Shown: positions 16,450 through 24,904 of the stretch, piece by piece
Layout: every line of letters begins with the position of its first letter
How positions within the stretch are numbered: the stretch's first letter is position 1
Assembly: GCA_947474365.1 (NCBI GenBank)
Contig: CANJIU010000096.1
Coordinates: 1 to 37,813 of the forward strand
Direction of reading: 5' to 3'
Origin: Opitutia bacterium
GTDB lineage: Bacteria; Verrucomicrobiota; Verrucomicrobiia; Opitutales; Opitutaceae
DNA: 37,813 bases
Made by a program: the position numbers and the translations under genes
Notes under the pieces: generated by a model
Seen by the model: only the letters and a program-made list of their open reading frames with translations
Told to the model about the DNA's origin: nothing
The model's database searches: none

Positions 16450-16655
16450 GGGAGGATTCCTGGCTGAATGCCGGAAATTGCGACCGCATTGCCGGTTTTC
16501 CATCGGGCGCCCTGTCATCGAACGGACGCGAGAATTCTGCCCTCCCTGGGCTCTGCCTCGGATGCACGTTCGAACGATTTAGCGGCACGGGCAGCCGCGG
16601 AGGCCCCCCTTTTAGTCTCGGCAACTTGTGTCTCCCGCGCTCGTCTCATCAGGTG

Positions 16656-18485
16656 ATGAAACCGCTTGTTGCCCTGGTAGCGCTTGTCCTGGCCTCTCCG
16701 GCTCTGAACGTCTGGGCGCAGAACAACAAACCTGCCGTGGACGACCGTGTCGTCGAATTGCCGAAATTCGTCGTGACCGATTCCCGGGAACTGCCGCCGC
16801 CGGAGTCGTGGCGCTACGCGACGATCCCCGGATTCGAGATCCTGTCCAATGCATCCGACAAGGCGACCCAGCGGCTCATCCGCGACTTCGATGAATTTCG
16901 TCAGGCCCTGGGTTACGTCTGGCCGGTGCCGAACCGGGTGTCGCAGAACACCACTTTGATCATCTGCGGACGGAAGGGGAAGTTCGACGGCTTCGTGCCG
17001 GCGGGCAAGACGTCGGCGGAGATCGCGACGGCCAGCCTTTTTCTGCGGCAGGGCAACCAGGCGTCGATCATCATCGACTTGGAGGCGACCACGCTGAACG
17101 TGTTGAACGTCGACGGGGCCAACGATGCCGCGACGGGGACGGATTCCGGTCTGATGTCAGTTGAGCACGACAAGCAACTGTACCGCGAGTATGTCCGCTA
17201 CCTGATGAGCCAGGCGGAGCCGCGCTCACCGGCGTGGCTGGAGGAAGGATTGTCGCAGATCATCATGAAGATGACGTGGGACAAGCGTTACATCGAGTTC
17301 GCCAAGCTCGAGGACCCGAACACGGTCTCGGCGCAGGCCGGAATGATCGCCGACATGAACGCGGCGAACGCGGCCGCGGGCGGTGACGGCGGCGATTCGT
17401 TTGCGCTGCCCGGGGCGCCGGCGGAGGACCGGGACTTTGCCGCGGCATTGCGACGCCAGCGTCTTGTGGACATGGAGAAGTTTTTCGCAGTGGCGCACAA
17501 CTCGCCGGAGGCGACGAACCCGCTCGGGAACAACCGTTGGGCCAAACAGGCGTACGCCTTCGTGCACATGTGCCTCTACGGCAACCGCGGGAAACTGCAA
17601 AAACCGTTTGCCACGTTTCTCATGCGCTCTGCCCGCGAACCGGTTTCGGAAGCGCTCTTCAAGGAGTGCTTCAACATGACGTACAAGCAAATGCTCATGC
17701 AGATTCGGAGCTATTGCGACTTTACCGTCTACGAGGCGAAGCTTCTCCAGTCCAAGAAGGGCGGCCCGGATCTGATCGACCGGCCGAAGCCGCTCGAATT
17801 GCGCGACGCGACGCAATCCGAGGTGGGGCGGATCAAGGGCGAGGCGATGGCCCTCGGGGGACATACCAAGACGGCGCGCGCCGAGCTGATCGCGCCCTAC
17901 CAGCGGGGCGAACGCGATCCCAACCTGCTTGCCGCGCTGGGCCTCTATGAAAAAAAGTCGGGCGAACCCGATCGCTCCCGCAAATTCCTCGAAGCGGCGT
18001 TTGCCGGAAAGTCGAAGCGGACGGATGCCTGTATTGAGCTGGGCCGGTTGCGCTTTGCCGACGCACTCGCAAAGCCCGGCGCCGAGGGCGGACGATTCTC
18101 CGCGTCGCAGGTCGCCGCGGTAATCGATCCGTTGCGGCTCGGTCGCGGGCAATTGCCCCACATGTATGCGCTCTACGAACTCGCTTCCGATACGCTGGCG
18201 CGGAGCGGTGTGAAGACGAAACCAGACGATGCGAAACTGATCATTGAAGGAGCACAGCTCTTTCCGACGCGGCTGAAACTTGTCTTCCATGCAGCGATTC
18301 TCGCCAACGAGGTCGGCGAGTTGCAGGCGGCGCACGCACTGGCCGATCACGGGATCCGCTACGGACCGGATGCGAACGCGAAGAAACGGTTTGAGGATTT
18401 GAAGGCCACCTTTCCGCCGGCCCCGCCGGCCCCGCCCGCCGAGACGCCCGCTGCAGGTCCTGCGCCCGCGCCCAAGAAAAAATAG
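16656..18485 (+). CDS. Exported pseudo-gluzincin (peptidase MA-like), copy 1
   Basis: The 609-aa product has a signal peptide (1-22, ending NVWAQ), then the conserved block RVVELPKFVVTDSRELPPPE at 31-50 and IPGFEILSNAS. A gluzincin-like domain (about 55-280) retains AWLEEGLSQI at 193-202, the segment that carries the third zinc ligand in DUF1570/peptidase-MA proteins. Where HExxH is expected, YREYVRYLMS gives R177-E-x-x-R181, so both zinc histidines are missing. Helical TPR-like repeats fill about 390-585, and a Pro/Ala tail with KKK ends the protein. It is likely a periplasmic or outer-surface non-catalytic scaffold. The downstream paralogue begins 10 nt after the stop, so they share an operon. 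The ATG at 16656 is chosen at the signal peptide. Confidence 0.78.
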   Translation: MKPLVALVALVLASPALNVWAQNNKPAVDDRVVELPKFVVTDSRELPPPESWRYATIPGFEILSNASDKATQRLIRDFDEFRQALGYVWPVPNRVSQNTTLIICGRKGKFDGFVPAGKTSAEIATASLFLRQGNQASIIIDLEATTLNVLNVDGANDAATGTDSGLMSVEHDKQLYREYVRYLMSQAEPRSPAWLEEGLSQIIMKMTWDKRYIEFAKLEDPNTVSAQAGMIADMNAANAAAGGDGGDSFALPGAPAEDRDFAAALRRQRLVDMEKFFAVAHNSPEATNPLGNNRWAKQAYAFVHMCLYGNRGKLQKPFATFLMRSAREPVSEALFKECFNMTYKQMLMQIRSYCDFTVYEAKLLQSKKGGPDLIDRPKPLELRDATQSEVGRIKGEAMALGGHTKTARAELIAPYQRGERDPNLLAALGLYEKKSGEPDRSRKFLEAAFAGKSKRTDACIELGRLRFADALAKPGAEGGRFSASQVAAVIDPLRLGRGQLPHMYALYELASDTLARSGVKTKPDDAKLIIEGAQLFPTRLKLVFHAAILANEVGELQAAHALADHGIRYGPDANAKKRFEDLKATFPPAPPAPPAETPAAGPAPAPKKK

Positions 18486-18495
18486 GACGACACCC

Positions 18496-20223
18496 ATGAA
18501 TTCACCGACGAAGACGGCGAAGCGATGGTTGGCCGCACTTGGTGGTGGCCTCCTGGCGGGAGTCGGTTCGCTCGGCGCAGCGGAAGCGCCCTCCGCGGTC
18601 GGACCGATCGCCGAGGGGGTGGTTGAGCTGCCCAAGTTCGAGGTGGTGGACAGCCGGCTGCTGCCGCCGCCGGAGTCGTGGCATTACGCGGAAATCCCCG
18701 GCTTCGAGATTCTGTCGCGGATCTCCGAGCGCGAGACGAAGCGCTTTGTGCGGGATTTTCTGCTGCTGCAGACGGTGATCGGCGAGATCATGCCGGTGCT
18801 CCTGCGCGGGCATACGCCCGTGCCGACGGCGCTGATTCTATGCGGCTCGCGCGGCAAGGGTTTCGACGAATTCCTCCCAGCGGACAATTCGGTGGAGCGC
18901 TACGGGACGAACAGCCTGTTTTTCAAGACGCCGGAGCGTTCGGCGATCGTGATCGACTTTGCCCTTGATGAGATCCAGCTCGGCGGCGAGGACCGCCTGG
19001 AGGCGGATCCGTACCGGGCGTTTTACGCCGCGTACTATCGGTTCCTCATCCGACGGCTGCTCGAGGACAAGGCGCCGCCGTGGTTTGAGGAGGGGTTGGT
19101 CCAGCTTTTTGCCGCGACGGATTTTGACAAGAAACACATTTCGTTTGCCCAGATCGGCGATGGCTTTGGCGCTTCAAAGATTGGCGACTTCAATCAGATG
19201 CTGCACCGGCGGGCGATCATGCCGTTTGCCGAGATGCTCGCTCCGGATGGACCACGCGAGCGGGGGCCGTTTTGGGCGGCGCAGTGTTATGCCTTCGTGC
19301 ATTATTGCCTCTATGGCTGGGGGCTGAAGAACCAGAAGCCCTTCATGACCTTTGTGCAGCGGCTCTCGCAGGAGCCGCCGAGCGAGGCGCTCTTCAAGGA
19401 GTGTTTCAAAAAGAGCTACCGGCAATTTGCGACCGAGCTGCGCGGCTATATCGACTTCACGGCGCACAAGAAGATCGAGTTCAATGCCAAGAAGGGACAC
19501 GAGCTGCCGGAGCCGCCGCCGGTGGTCCTGCGTGATGCGGCCGATCACGAGGTCGGCCGGATCAAGGGAGAAGTGCTCCGGCTCAGCGGAAATATTGTGC
19601 CGGCCCACAATGCCCTCATTGCGCCTTATGTGCGCGGCGAGCGCGACCCGCGGCTCCTTGCCGCCCTCGGGCTCGACGAAGTGCAGTCCGGCAACGACGA
19701 CCGGGCGCGCAAGTTTCTCGAAGCCGCCGCCAAGGCCAACGTCCAGCGCGCCCGCGCCTACCTCGAGCTCGCACGGCTCCGCCTCGCGGCGGCCAAAGCG
19801 AAGCCCGGTGAGGCTGGTGGCCAGCTCAGTGCGGTGCAGGTCACCGACGTGCTCACGCCGCTCTTCACCGCTCGGAAACAGCAGCCGCCCATGGCCGAGG
19901 TTTATTCGCTCATTGCCGAGACGTGGTCGCTCTCCGCCCTCAAGCCTGAGTCGGAGCATCTCGGCGTCGTCATCGAGGGCGTGCGGATGTTTCCGCGGGC
20001 GACGGATTTGCTGATGCAGGCGACGTTGCTCGCGGCCAAACGGGGCTTTCCCGCTGAAGCGCGCGCGTTGGCGGAACGCGGCATGAAGATTTCCAAGGAA
20101 GCCGGCGATCAAGATCGTTTCCGGATGATCGCCTCAGCCTTTGATCGCGACACGGACCCGAAGCCGGTGGAGCCGGAAGATAAGCCGAAGGCGACGGAAG
20201 ATTTTATTCTGAAGAAGCAGTGA
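18496..20223 (+). CDS. Exported pseudo-gluzincin (peptidase MA-like), copy 2
   Basis: The 575-aa paralogue of the preceding gene has a signal peptide (about 1-29). VVELPKFEVVDSRLLPPPES at 42-61 and IPGFEILSRIS are followed by the same domain order. The zinc site is even more decayed: at the HExxH position FYAAYYRFLI gives A178-A-x-x-R182, yet PPWFEEGLVQL (195-205) is kept. The second half holds the same helical repeat block (VGRIKGEVLRLSGN..., then RDPRLLAALGLDE). The C-terminus is acidic then basic (PEDKPKATEDFILKKQ). An AGGA overlaps the upstream stop at 18484-18487, one of only two plausible Shine-Dalgarno sites in the window, so translation is probably coupled. Function is unknown; a structural or sensing role in the envelope is inferred. 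Confidence 0.78.
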   Translation: MNSPTKTAKRWLAALGGGLLAGVGSLGAAEAPSAVGPIAEGVVELPKFEVVDSRLLPPPESWHYAEIPGFEILSRISERETKRFVRDFLLLQTVIGEIMPVLLRGHTPVPTALILCGSRGKGFDEFLPADNSVERYGTNSLFFKTPERSAIVIDFALDEIQLGGEDRLEADPYRAFYAAYYRFLIRRLLEDKAPPWFEEGLVQLFAATDFDKKHISFAQIGDGFGASKIGDFNQMLHRRAIMPFAEMLAPDGPRERGPFWAAQCYAFVHYCLYGWGLKNQKPFMTFVQRLSQEPPSEALFKECFKKSYRQFATELRGYIDFTAHKKIEFNAKKGHELPEPPPVVLRDAADHEVGRIKGEVLRLSGNIVPAHNALIAPYVRGERDPRLLAALGLDEVQSGNDDRARKFLEAAAKANVQRARAYLELARLRLAAAKAKPGEAGGQLSAVQVTDVLTPLFTARKQQPPMAEVYSLIAETWSLSALKPESEHLGVVIEGVRMFPRATDLLMQATLLAAKRGFPAEARALAERGMKISKEAGDQDRFRMIASAFDRDTDPKPVEPEDKPKATEDFILKKQ

Positions 20224-20249
20224 GCTGGCGGATTTCGCTCCGGGAAAAA

Positions 20250-21203
20250 TTACTTGGCCGCAAGCCACGGCAATGAATCGAGATCCACATTGCCGCCAGA
20301 GAGGATAATCCCCACCCGTCGGTTGGCGACGTCGATCTTGTTCTCCAGGATCGCCGCGTAGGGAACGGCGCCGGACGGTTCGACGATGACCTTCACCGCC
20401 TCCCAGATCAGCCGCATCGCGGCGATGATGGCGGCCTCACTGACCGTTACGATGTTGTCGACGCTGTGCAGCGCGATGGCGAGGTTGGGCTGGCCGATAT
20501 TGGTGCGCAGTCCGTCGGCTATCGTCTCGACCTTCGTCAGCGGGAGGTGCTGCCGGGCGCGGAACGACCGGGCGGCATCGTCGGCGCCGGCGGGTTCGGT
20601 CCCGATGATTTGGAGCTGCGGTCGTACGGCCTTGCCGGCGATGGCGGTGCCGCAGAGGAGCCCGCCGCCGCCCACGGGGCAGAGCACGAGATCGAGGTCA
20701 TGCGCGTCTTCGAGAAGTTCGAGGACTGCAGTTCCCTGGCCTGCCATGACGCGTTCATCTTCGAAGGGATGGACCATCGTTGCGAGGGTCTGCTCCAGGA
20801 TGCGGTTGCACGTCTCCTCGCGGGCGGCCTGATTGGGTTCGCAAAAGGTGATCTTGCCGCCGTAGCCCTCGACGGCGCGGATCTTCGGCTTGGACGAATT
20901 CGACGGCATCACGATGTGCGCGGGGATGCCGCGGAGTTTTGCGGCGCGGGCGAGCGCCGCCGCGTGGTTGCCGGAGGAATGGGTGGCGACGCCACGCAGC
21001 GACTCGGCCTCACCGAGCGAGAAAACCGCGTTGGTGGCCCCGCGCGCCTTGAAGGCGCCGACCTTCTGGAGGTTCTCGCATTTGAAGAACAGTTTCGCGC
21101 CGCAGGCCGCGTTCAGCCGGGCATTGGTCAGGACCGGCGTGCGAAAGATATGCGGGCGGATGCGGTCGTGCGCGGCACGGATGGTGGCGAGATCCAAGGG
21201 CAT
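20250..21203 (-). CDS. PLP threonine dehydratase / serine racemase-like
   Basis: This 317-aa fold-type II PLP enzyme is of the threonine ammonia-lyase/serine racemase group. Schiff-base lysine K52 lies in GAFKARGA. SSGNHAAAL follows at about 91-99 and the phosphate-binding GGGGLLCG at about 175-182. The C-terminus SGGNVDLDSLPWL is typical of the short, catabolic-like form; there is no ACT regulatory domain, unlike biosynthetic IlvA (about 500 aa). It would deaminate threonine or serine to 2-oxobutyrate or pyruvate, or racemise serine, in the cytoplasm. The ATG at 21203 is used; a TTG at 21239 would overlap the divergent gene's leader. It is convergent with the pseudo-gluzincin gene (26 nt apart) and divergent from the VOC gene (44 bp). 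Confidence 0.92.
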   Translation of the reverse strand: MPLDLATIRAAHDRIRPHIFRTPVLTNARLNAACGAKLFFKCENLQKVGAFKARGATNAVFSLGEAESLRGVATHSSGNHAAALARAAKLRGIPAHIVMPSNSSKPKIRAVEGYGGKITFCEPNQAAREETCNRILEQTLATMVHPFEDERVMAGQGTAVLELLEDAHDLDLVLCPVGGGGLLCGTAIAGKAVRPQLQIIGTEPAGADDAARSFRARQHLPLTKVETIADGLRTNIGQPNLAIALHSVDNIVTVSEAAIIAAMRLIWEAVKVIVEPSGAVPYAAILENKIDVANRRVGIILSGGNVDLDSLPWLAAK

Positions 21204-21247
21204 GAGGGGCAGCTTGCACGGCGGTGGGCCGGCATGCAAACTCTCGC

Positions 21248-21628
21248 ATGGTCAAAAAACTGCTCCACACCCGGATGCGCGTAAACGACATCGAGCGCAC
21301 CGTGAAATTTTATCAGGACGCGCTCGGTCTCATCGTCGCCCGGCGCAGCGTGTCGCCGCGCGGGGCGCAGATCGTGTTTCTCGCCACGCCGAACAGCGAC
21401 GAGGAGATCGAAATCTGCCAGCTGCCCAACAGCCCGAGCGTCCAGGTGCAGCCCGATCTGATGCACCTGGCGTTTGAGGTCGAGGATTTGGCGGCATTTG
21501 CCGCGGCCGCGGAGAAGCGCGGATTCAAACTGAGCGACGGTCCGACGAAAACCGGCAGTGGCTCGGTCATCGCGTTCATCGATGCGCCCGAGGGCTACGA
21601 GGTGGAGCTGATTCAGCGCGCAAAGTGA
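21248..21628 (+). CDS. VOC / glyoxalase I-like protein
   Basis: The 126-aa product of the vicinal-oxygen-chelate family is close to lactoylglutathione lyase in motif layout: HTRMRVNDIERTVKFYQDALGL (residues 6-27), DLMHLAFEVEDL near 72-83, and FIDAPEGYEVELIQ at the end with the final metal glutamate. Metal positions (His in HTRM, Glu in EIEI, His in MHLAF, Glu in YEVEL) are present. A detoxifying role with methylglyoxal is plausible but not proven, as VOC families share these motifs. The ATG at 21248 is preferred over a GTG eight codons upstream. The next gene starts 1 nt after the stop, so they are probably co-expressed. Confidence 0.88.
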   Translation: MVKKLLHTRMRVNDIERTVKFYQDALGLIVARRSVSPRGAQIVFLATPNSDEEIEICQLPNSPSVQVQPDLMHLAFEVEDLAAFAAAAEKRGFKLSDGPTKTGSGSVIAFIDAPEGYEVELIQRAK

Positions 21629-21629
21629 G

Positions 21630-22325
21630 GTGAACGCGGCGGGCGCAGCACCCGGACCGAACCGCTGGGTGCGTGCGTGGCCCGATGCGGCGGCCTTTGC
21701 CGCGGGTCTCGCGCTCGCAGGGTGGCAGGGCTGGAACACGACGGATCTGGTGTGGAGTCTGTGGCTGTCGAGCCTGACCGTCGGCTACGCGATGATCGCC
21801 TGGGGCGCGTTCAGTCCTGCCTGGCTGCATGGCCGCGAGGGCCATTCCAGTGCGGCCGTGTTCGCCGTGTTCGGCGGACTCTGCATGCTGGCCTTTTTCA
21901 CGTTTCATTTCGGACTCTTTCACTTCGTCCATGGCGCGTTCCTGAACATGTTTTTCCCCTTGGATGGCAGCGGGGAGCATCCGGGGTGGGCGACGTGGTG
22001 GGAAGTGGTGCGACGCTATGGCTGGTTTGTCCCGGTCGCGGCGCTGGCGGAGCGCCGGGGCTTTGTGCTTCCGGCGATGCCTCCGGAGCCGCCACGCACG
22101 TCGGTGAAGGCGGCGGACATCGCGGCGCGGAAGGCCCGGCAGGGGTTCGGCCAGGTGACGATGTTCATGCCGTACCTCAACGTCATCCGGATGCACCTGC
22201 TGATCTTCTTCTTCGCGGGTGCGCATTTCCTGCAGCTGGAAAACTTCGCGGTCTACGCGGTGGTGTACGCGGTGTATTTTTTCCCGTGGCGATTGCTTTC
22301 GCCCCGCGCTTCGGAGAAATCCTGA
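21630..22325 (+). CDS. DUF6498-like membrane protein
   Basis: The 231-aa integral membrane protein has about five hydrophobic segments (AAAFAAGLALAGWQGW, LWLSSLTVGYAMIAWGAF, AAVFAVFGGLCMLAFFTFHFGLFHF, LLIFFFAGAHF, FAVYAVVYAVYFFPW). The FHFGLFHFVHGAFLNMFFPLDG segment near the middle recalls the DUF6498 family, whose role is unknown. A basic loop (AARKARQGFGQ) is probably cytoplasmic. It starts with GTG at 21630, one nucleotide after the VOC stop, with no Shine-Dalgarno of its own, so it depends on coupling. It is convergent with the glycosylase gene, stops 16 nt apart. I can infer no biochemical function. Confidence 0.72.
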   Translation: MNAAGAAPGPNRWVRAWPDAAAFAAGLALAGWQGWNTTDLVWSLWLSSLTVGYAMIAWGAFSPAWLHGREGHSSAAVFAVFGGLCMLAFFTFHFGLFHFVHGAFLNMFFPLDGSGEHPGWATWWEVVRRYGWFVPVAALAERRGFVLPAMPPEPPRTSVKAADIAARKARQGFGQVTMFMPYLNVIRMHLLIFFFAGAHFLQLENFAVYAVVYAVYFFPWRLLSPRASEKS

Positions 22326-22341
22326 AGGGAGTTACGCCCGG

Positions 22342-23310
22342 TCAGCTTTCCCGGAGCGAAAATTTCCGCTCGTAGGAAAACAGGTACTGCTGCGCCAGTC
22401 CGGCGAGAGGGCCGAAGTGCGTGCGGCCGAAGTGCGCGACGTGGGCCGGCTTCCAGTCGTCGAGGCCGTACCGGCGGGCGAGTGCCTTGAGAATCCACGT
22501 GTCGACGGGAAACGCCTCCAGTCGGCCCGCTCCGAAGAGCAGCACGCAGTCGGCGATTTTTTCCCCGACGCCCGGGAGCGAGCAGAGCCGCTCCTTCGCC
22601 ACGGCGTAGGGCAGGATCTCCGTCTCCTCGAGCCAGCCGGGATTGTTTTCGAGGAACCGCGCGGTCTCATGGATGAATTTCGCGCGGAAACCGAGTTGGC
22701 AGGCGCGCAGCGTTGTCTCAGGGATGGCCGCGAGCTCCGGCCACGTGGGCAGACGGTGAACGAAATTGGAAGGTTGGGAATCGAGGGTTGAGAGTGCCAC
22801 CAGCGGCGTCCCGTGACGGCTGCCGAGCAGCGCCATCATCTGTTTGATCTGCACGATCTGCTTCGTCGCGCTGCAGAGAAAACCAAGGAGCGTTTCGCCG
22901 AACGGCTGACGCAGGATGCGCAGCCCGCGAAATTCCTCGATGCATCGTGCGAGGTGCGGGTCGCTCCGCCAGGGCAGCGCATCCGTCAGCGCGGCGAAAT
23001 CGCGATCGGCGCCGAGATACGCCGGCAGGGCGGTCGCAACGCGCGCGGCGAGGAACGCCGGGGCGGACCATTCAAGGACGTGGACTGAGGGCGGGCCGGC
23101 GGACCGAGCTCCGACGTGGCGTACGCGCACGACGTGGTCGGCCCATTGCCCGAGCCAGATGTCTCCCGGTTGTGGGCTCCAGCGAAACGCCTGCCCGCCG
23201 TCGAGGGTCTCGGCGAGCACGGCGGCGGTCATTGCCGGGATGCCCTTGAGGGGTTGCCAATCGGACCAACCGGGATCGGACGCGGATTGAGGCAACGTGA
23301 GGTCGGGCAT
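22342..23310 (-). CDS. ogg: 8-oxoguanine DNA glycosylase, OGG1 type
   Basis: This 322-aa DNA repair glycosylase/AP lyase has the layout of eukaryotic OGG1 rather than MutM. An N-terminal OGG domain contains TLDGGQAFRW (residues 36-44) and LRILRQPFGETLLGFLCSATKQI at 130-152. The HhH-GPD motif LPGVGEKIADCVLLFG at 245-260 supplies the catalytic lysine K251 (K249 in human OGG1), and PVDTWI the aspartate D270 (D268 in human). It excises 8-oxoguanine and related lesions and nicks the strand. Family assignment is firm; substrate preference is inferred. The ATG at 23310 has no Shine-Dalgarno, and the gene lies 42 nt after the DUF3472-like gene on the same strand, perhaps in one transcript with the genes from 26539 on. 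Confidence 0.95.
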   Translation of the reverse strand: MPDLTLPQSASDPGWSDWQPLKGIPAMTAAVLAETLDGGQAFRWSPQPGDIWLGQWADHVVRVRHVGARSAGPPSVHVLEWSAPAFLAARVATALPAYLGADRDFAALTDALPWRSDPHLARCIEEFRGLRILRQPFGETLLGFLCSATKQIVQIKQMMALLGSRHGTPLVALSTLDSQPSNFVHRLPTWPELAAIPETTLRACQLGFRAKFIHETARFLENNPGWLEETEILPYAVAKERLCSLPGVGEKIADCVLLFGAGRLEAFPVDTWILKALARRYGLDDWKPAHVAHFGRTHFGPLAGLAQQYLFSYERKFSLRES

Positions 23311-23352
23311 GAAGGGGAGCGAATGCGATCGAGAGCGAGACTTGCGCGGCGC

Positions 23353-24264
23353 CTACGGCAGGGCGGTCGGCGGCTGAAGCTTCAGCGCATACCGTCGATC
23401 CGCCGCCTGCCGGGCGAAGATTTTTCCCACGCTCACGATCACGTCGGAGCCGGCGGCCACGGCGGTGGCGCAGTCAGGAGAACCGGATTGCTCGCCGGGA
23501 CCGGGATGGATGACCCGTGCGCCCTTCAGCGGCGGCGGTCGGCCGTTCACACGGGGGTAACCGAAGGTGACCTTCACCTCAGGGATCTCACTGACGCGAA
23601 TTGGCGCTGTCGAATACACCTCGACGAAGGCGGCGTGCTGTTTCCAGTAGGTCAGGTCGGTACCCTCGAATCGCAGACTGCCGATAAAGTGCGCCGCGCC
23701 GCTCGCGTGTGACGTGATGAAGCAACTGACCCAGGTGTAGCTCGTGCCGTTGATGGTCTGCGTGTCCGTCGCGCGCAGGCTCCAGGTGTAGCGACCCTTC
23801 GTCCACGCGAACGGACGCCGGACACTGACGAAGTCGCCCTCGTAGTCCGCCGCCTCGTAATGCGAATCCTCCGCGCCCCGCGCCTGTTCGACCGAGAGCG
23901 TGCCCTTGCCCCAGCGGGAAAAAATGCCGCCCCGCCCCAGGTGGACGCGCGTCCGGTCCGTCCGCGAGCGCCAGCCGTTGATGTTGGTCTGGAGTCCGCC
24001 GTAGAACCGCACACCGCCGAGTTCACCGAGGCCGCACGGGGCGATGTAGAGATTTACCGACTCGGGCACGTCGCGGTCGATCGTCACGTCGAGGTCGAGC
24101 GACTCGAAATGCGCGGTCGGTCCGTCAAACGTCCACCAGATATCCGCCAGGTGCCATGGCTGGCGGGGAAGGGGAGTTGAGCCGGCACTGGATTCGGCGG
24201 CGTGGCCTGGGCCCAGGAGGAGCAGGGCGAAGGCGAGGGGGAGGGCGAGTGACGGGCGATTCAT
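23353..24264 (-). CDS. Secreted DUF3472-like protein
   Basis: The 303-aa product has a clear signal peptide (1-22, LALPLAFALLLLGPGHA). The body has features of DUF3472: WWTFDGPTAHFESLDLDVTID, NLYIAPCGLGELGGVRFYGG (a first beta-sandwich), IFSRWGKGT, GDFVSVRRPFAWTKGRYTWSLRA, and a second half with TDTQTINGTSYTWVSCFITS and HFIGSLRFEG. DUF3472 proteins are secreted and of unknown activity; similar ones occur in bacteria that degrade glycans. The ATG at 24264 is chosen at the signal peptide; 52 extra codons upstream read as low-quality sequence and overlap the preceding gene. Confidence 0.72.
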   Translation of the reverse strand: MNRPSLALPLAFALLLLGPGHAAESSAGSTPLPRQPWHLADIWWTFDGPTAHFESLDLDVTIDRDVPESVNLYIAPCGLGELGGVRFYGGLQTNINGWRSRTDRTRVHLGRGGIFSRWGKGTLSVEQARGAEDSHYEAADYEGDFVSVRRPFAWTKGRYTWSLRATDTQTINGTSYTWVSCFITSHASGAAHFIGSLRFEGTDLTYWKQHAAFVEVYSTAPIRVSEIPEVKVTFGYPRVNGRPPPLKGARVIHPGPGEQSGSPDCATAVAAGSDVIVSVGKIFARQAADRRYALKLQPPTALP

Positions 24265-24340
24265 GGCGAGTTCCAGATGCGTGGGCGGCGCTAACCTGTC
24301 GGGTGTGAACCGACATGAATCGCCCAACCAGGCGGTCCCG

Positions 24341-24829
24341 TCAGGGCGTGCGCGCCGGCTTTTCCCACAGGAAACTCGAGTGTGTGGCGAGGACGCGGCC
24401 GTCGGCGGCGAGCAGGGCAATTTTCCAGGCGACGGGATGGGCTTCCTTGCCTTGCGGCCAGTCGGCGCCGGTCAGACCGAGCTGGAACACCTTTTCGCCG
24501 GCGCCGAGCGCGGCGGGGAACGAGTGGGTTTTCGCCTCGGGATGATCGGGCCGGATGACACTCAGCTCGAATTTTGCGGCGGGCTGGGCGGCCGCGGTCT
24601 TCACGCGGACGAGAAAGTAATAGCCGGCGCGAGCGGCGGGCTGGGTGCGGAGCACGGTCTCGCGGCCGCCGTTTTCCTGGCCGCCGAAATATTCGCCGAT
24701 TCGATCAAACGACTCTGCGTCGCGCCAGCCCGGCCAGACGTGGACGAACTCCATGTCCGCGGCGCGGCTGGACGGAGCGCCCACGAAACACACGAGCGAG
24801 ACGAAAAACGGGAGCAGGTGACGCAACAT
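24341..24829 (-). CDS. Small secreted protein of unknown function
   Basis: The 162-aa product has a signal peptide (about 1-24, LLPFFVSLVCFVGAPSSRA, cut before ADMEF) and a single beta-rich domain: EFVHVWPGWRDAESFDRIGEYFGG, YYFLVRVKTAA, KFELSVIRPDHPEAKTHSF, VFQLGLTGADWPQG, HPVAWKIALLAADGRVLATHSSFLW. The plan resembles small Ig-like or C2-like sandwiches, common in Verrucomicrobia, with no catalytic motif I recognise. The stop is 76 nt from the DUF3472-like start and the start 75 nt from the stop of the peptide-binding lipoprotein, so they may form one transcription unit. ATG at 24829; the frame extends 12 codons upstream, but the signal peptide begins here. Confidence 0.68.
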   Translation of the reverse strand: MLRHLLPFFVSLVCFVGAPSSRAADMEFVHVWPGWRDAESFDRIGEYFGGQENGGRETVLRTQPAARAGYYFLVRVKTAAAQPAAKFELSVIRPDHPEAKTHSFPAALGAGEKVFQLGLTGADWPQGKEAHPVAWKIALLAADGRVLATHSSFLWEKPARTP

Positions 24830-24904
24830 CAGAGAGACGCTGGGCGGGAAACGGCGGCGCGACAAGCGTGGGGTTGGCGGCCGGCAAGGCGGCTGGCGTC
24901 CTGG

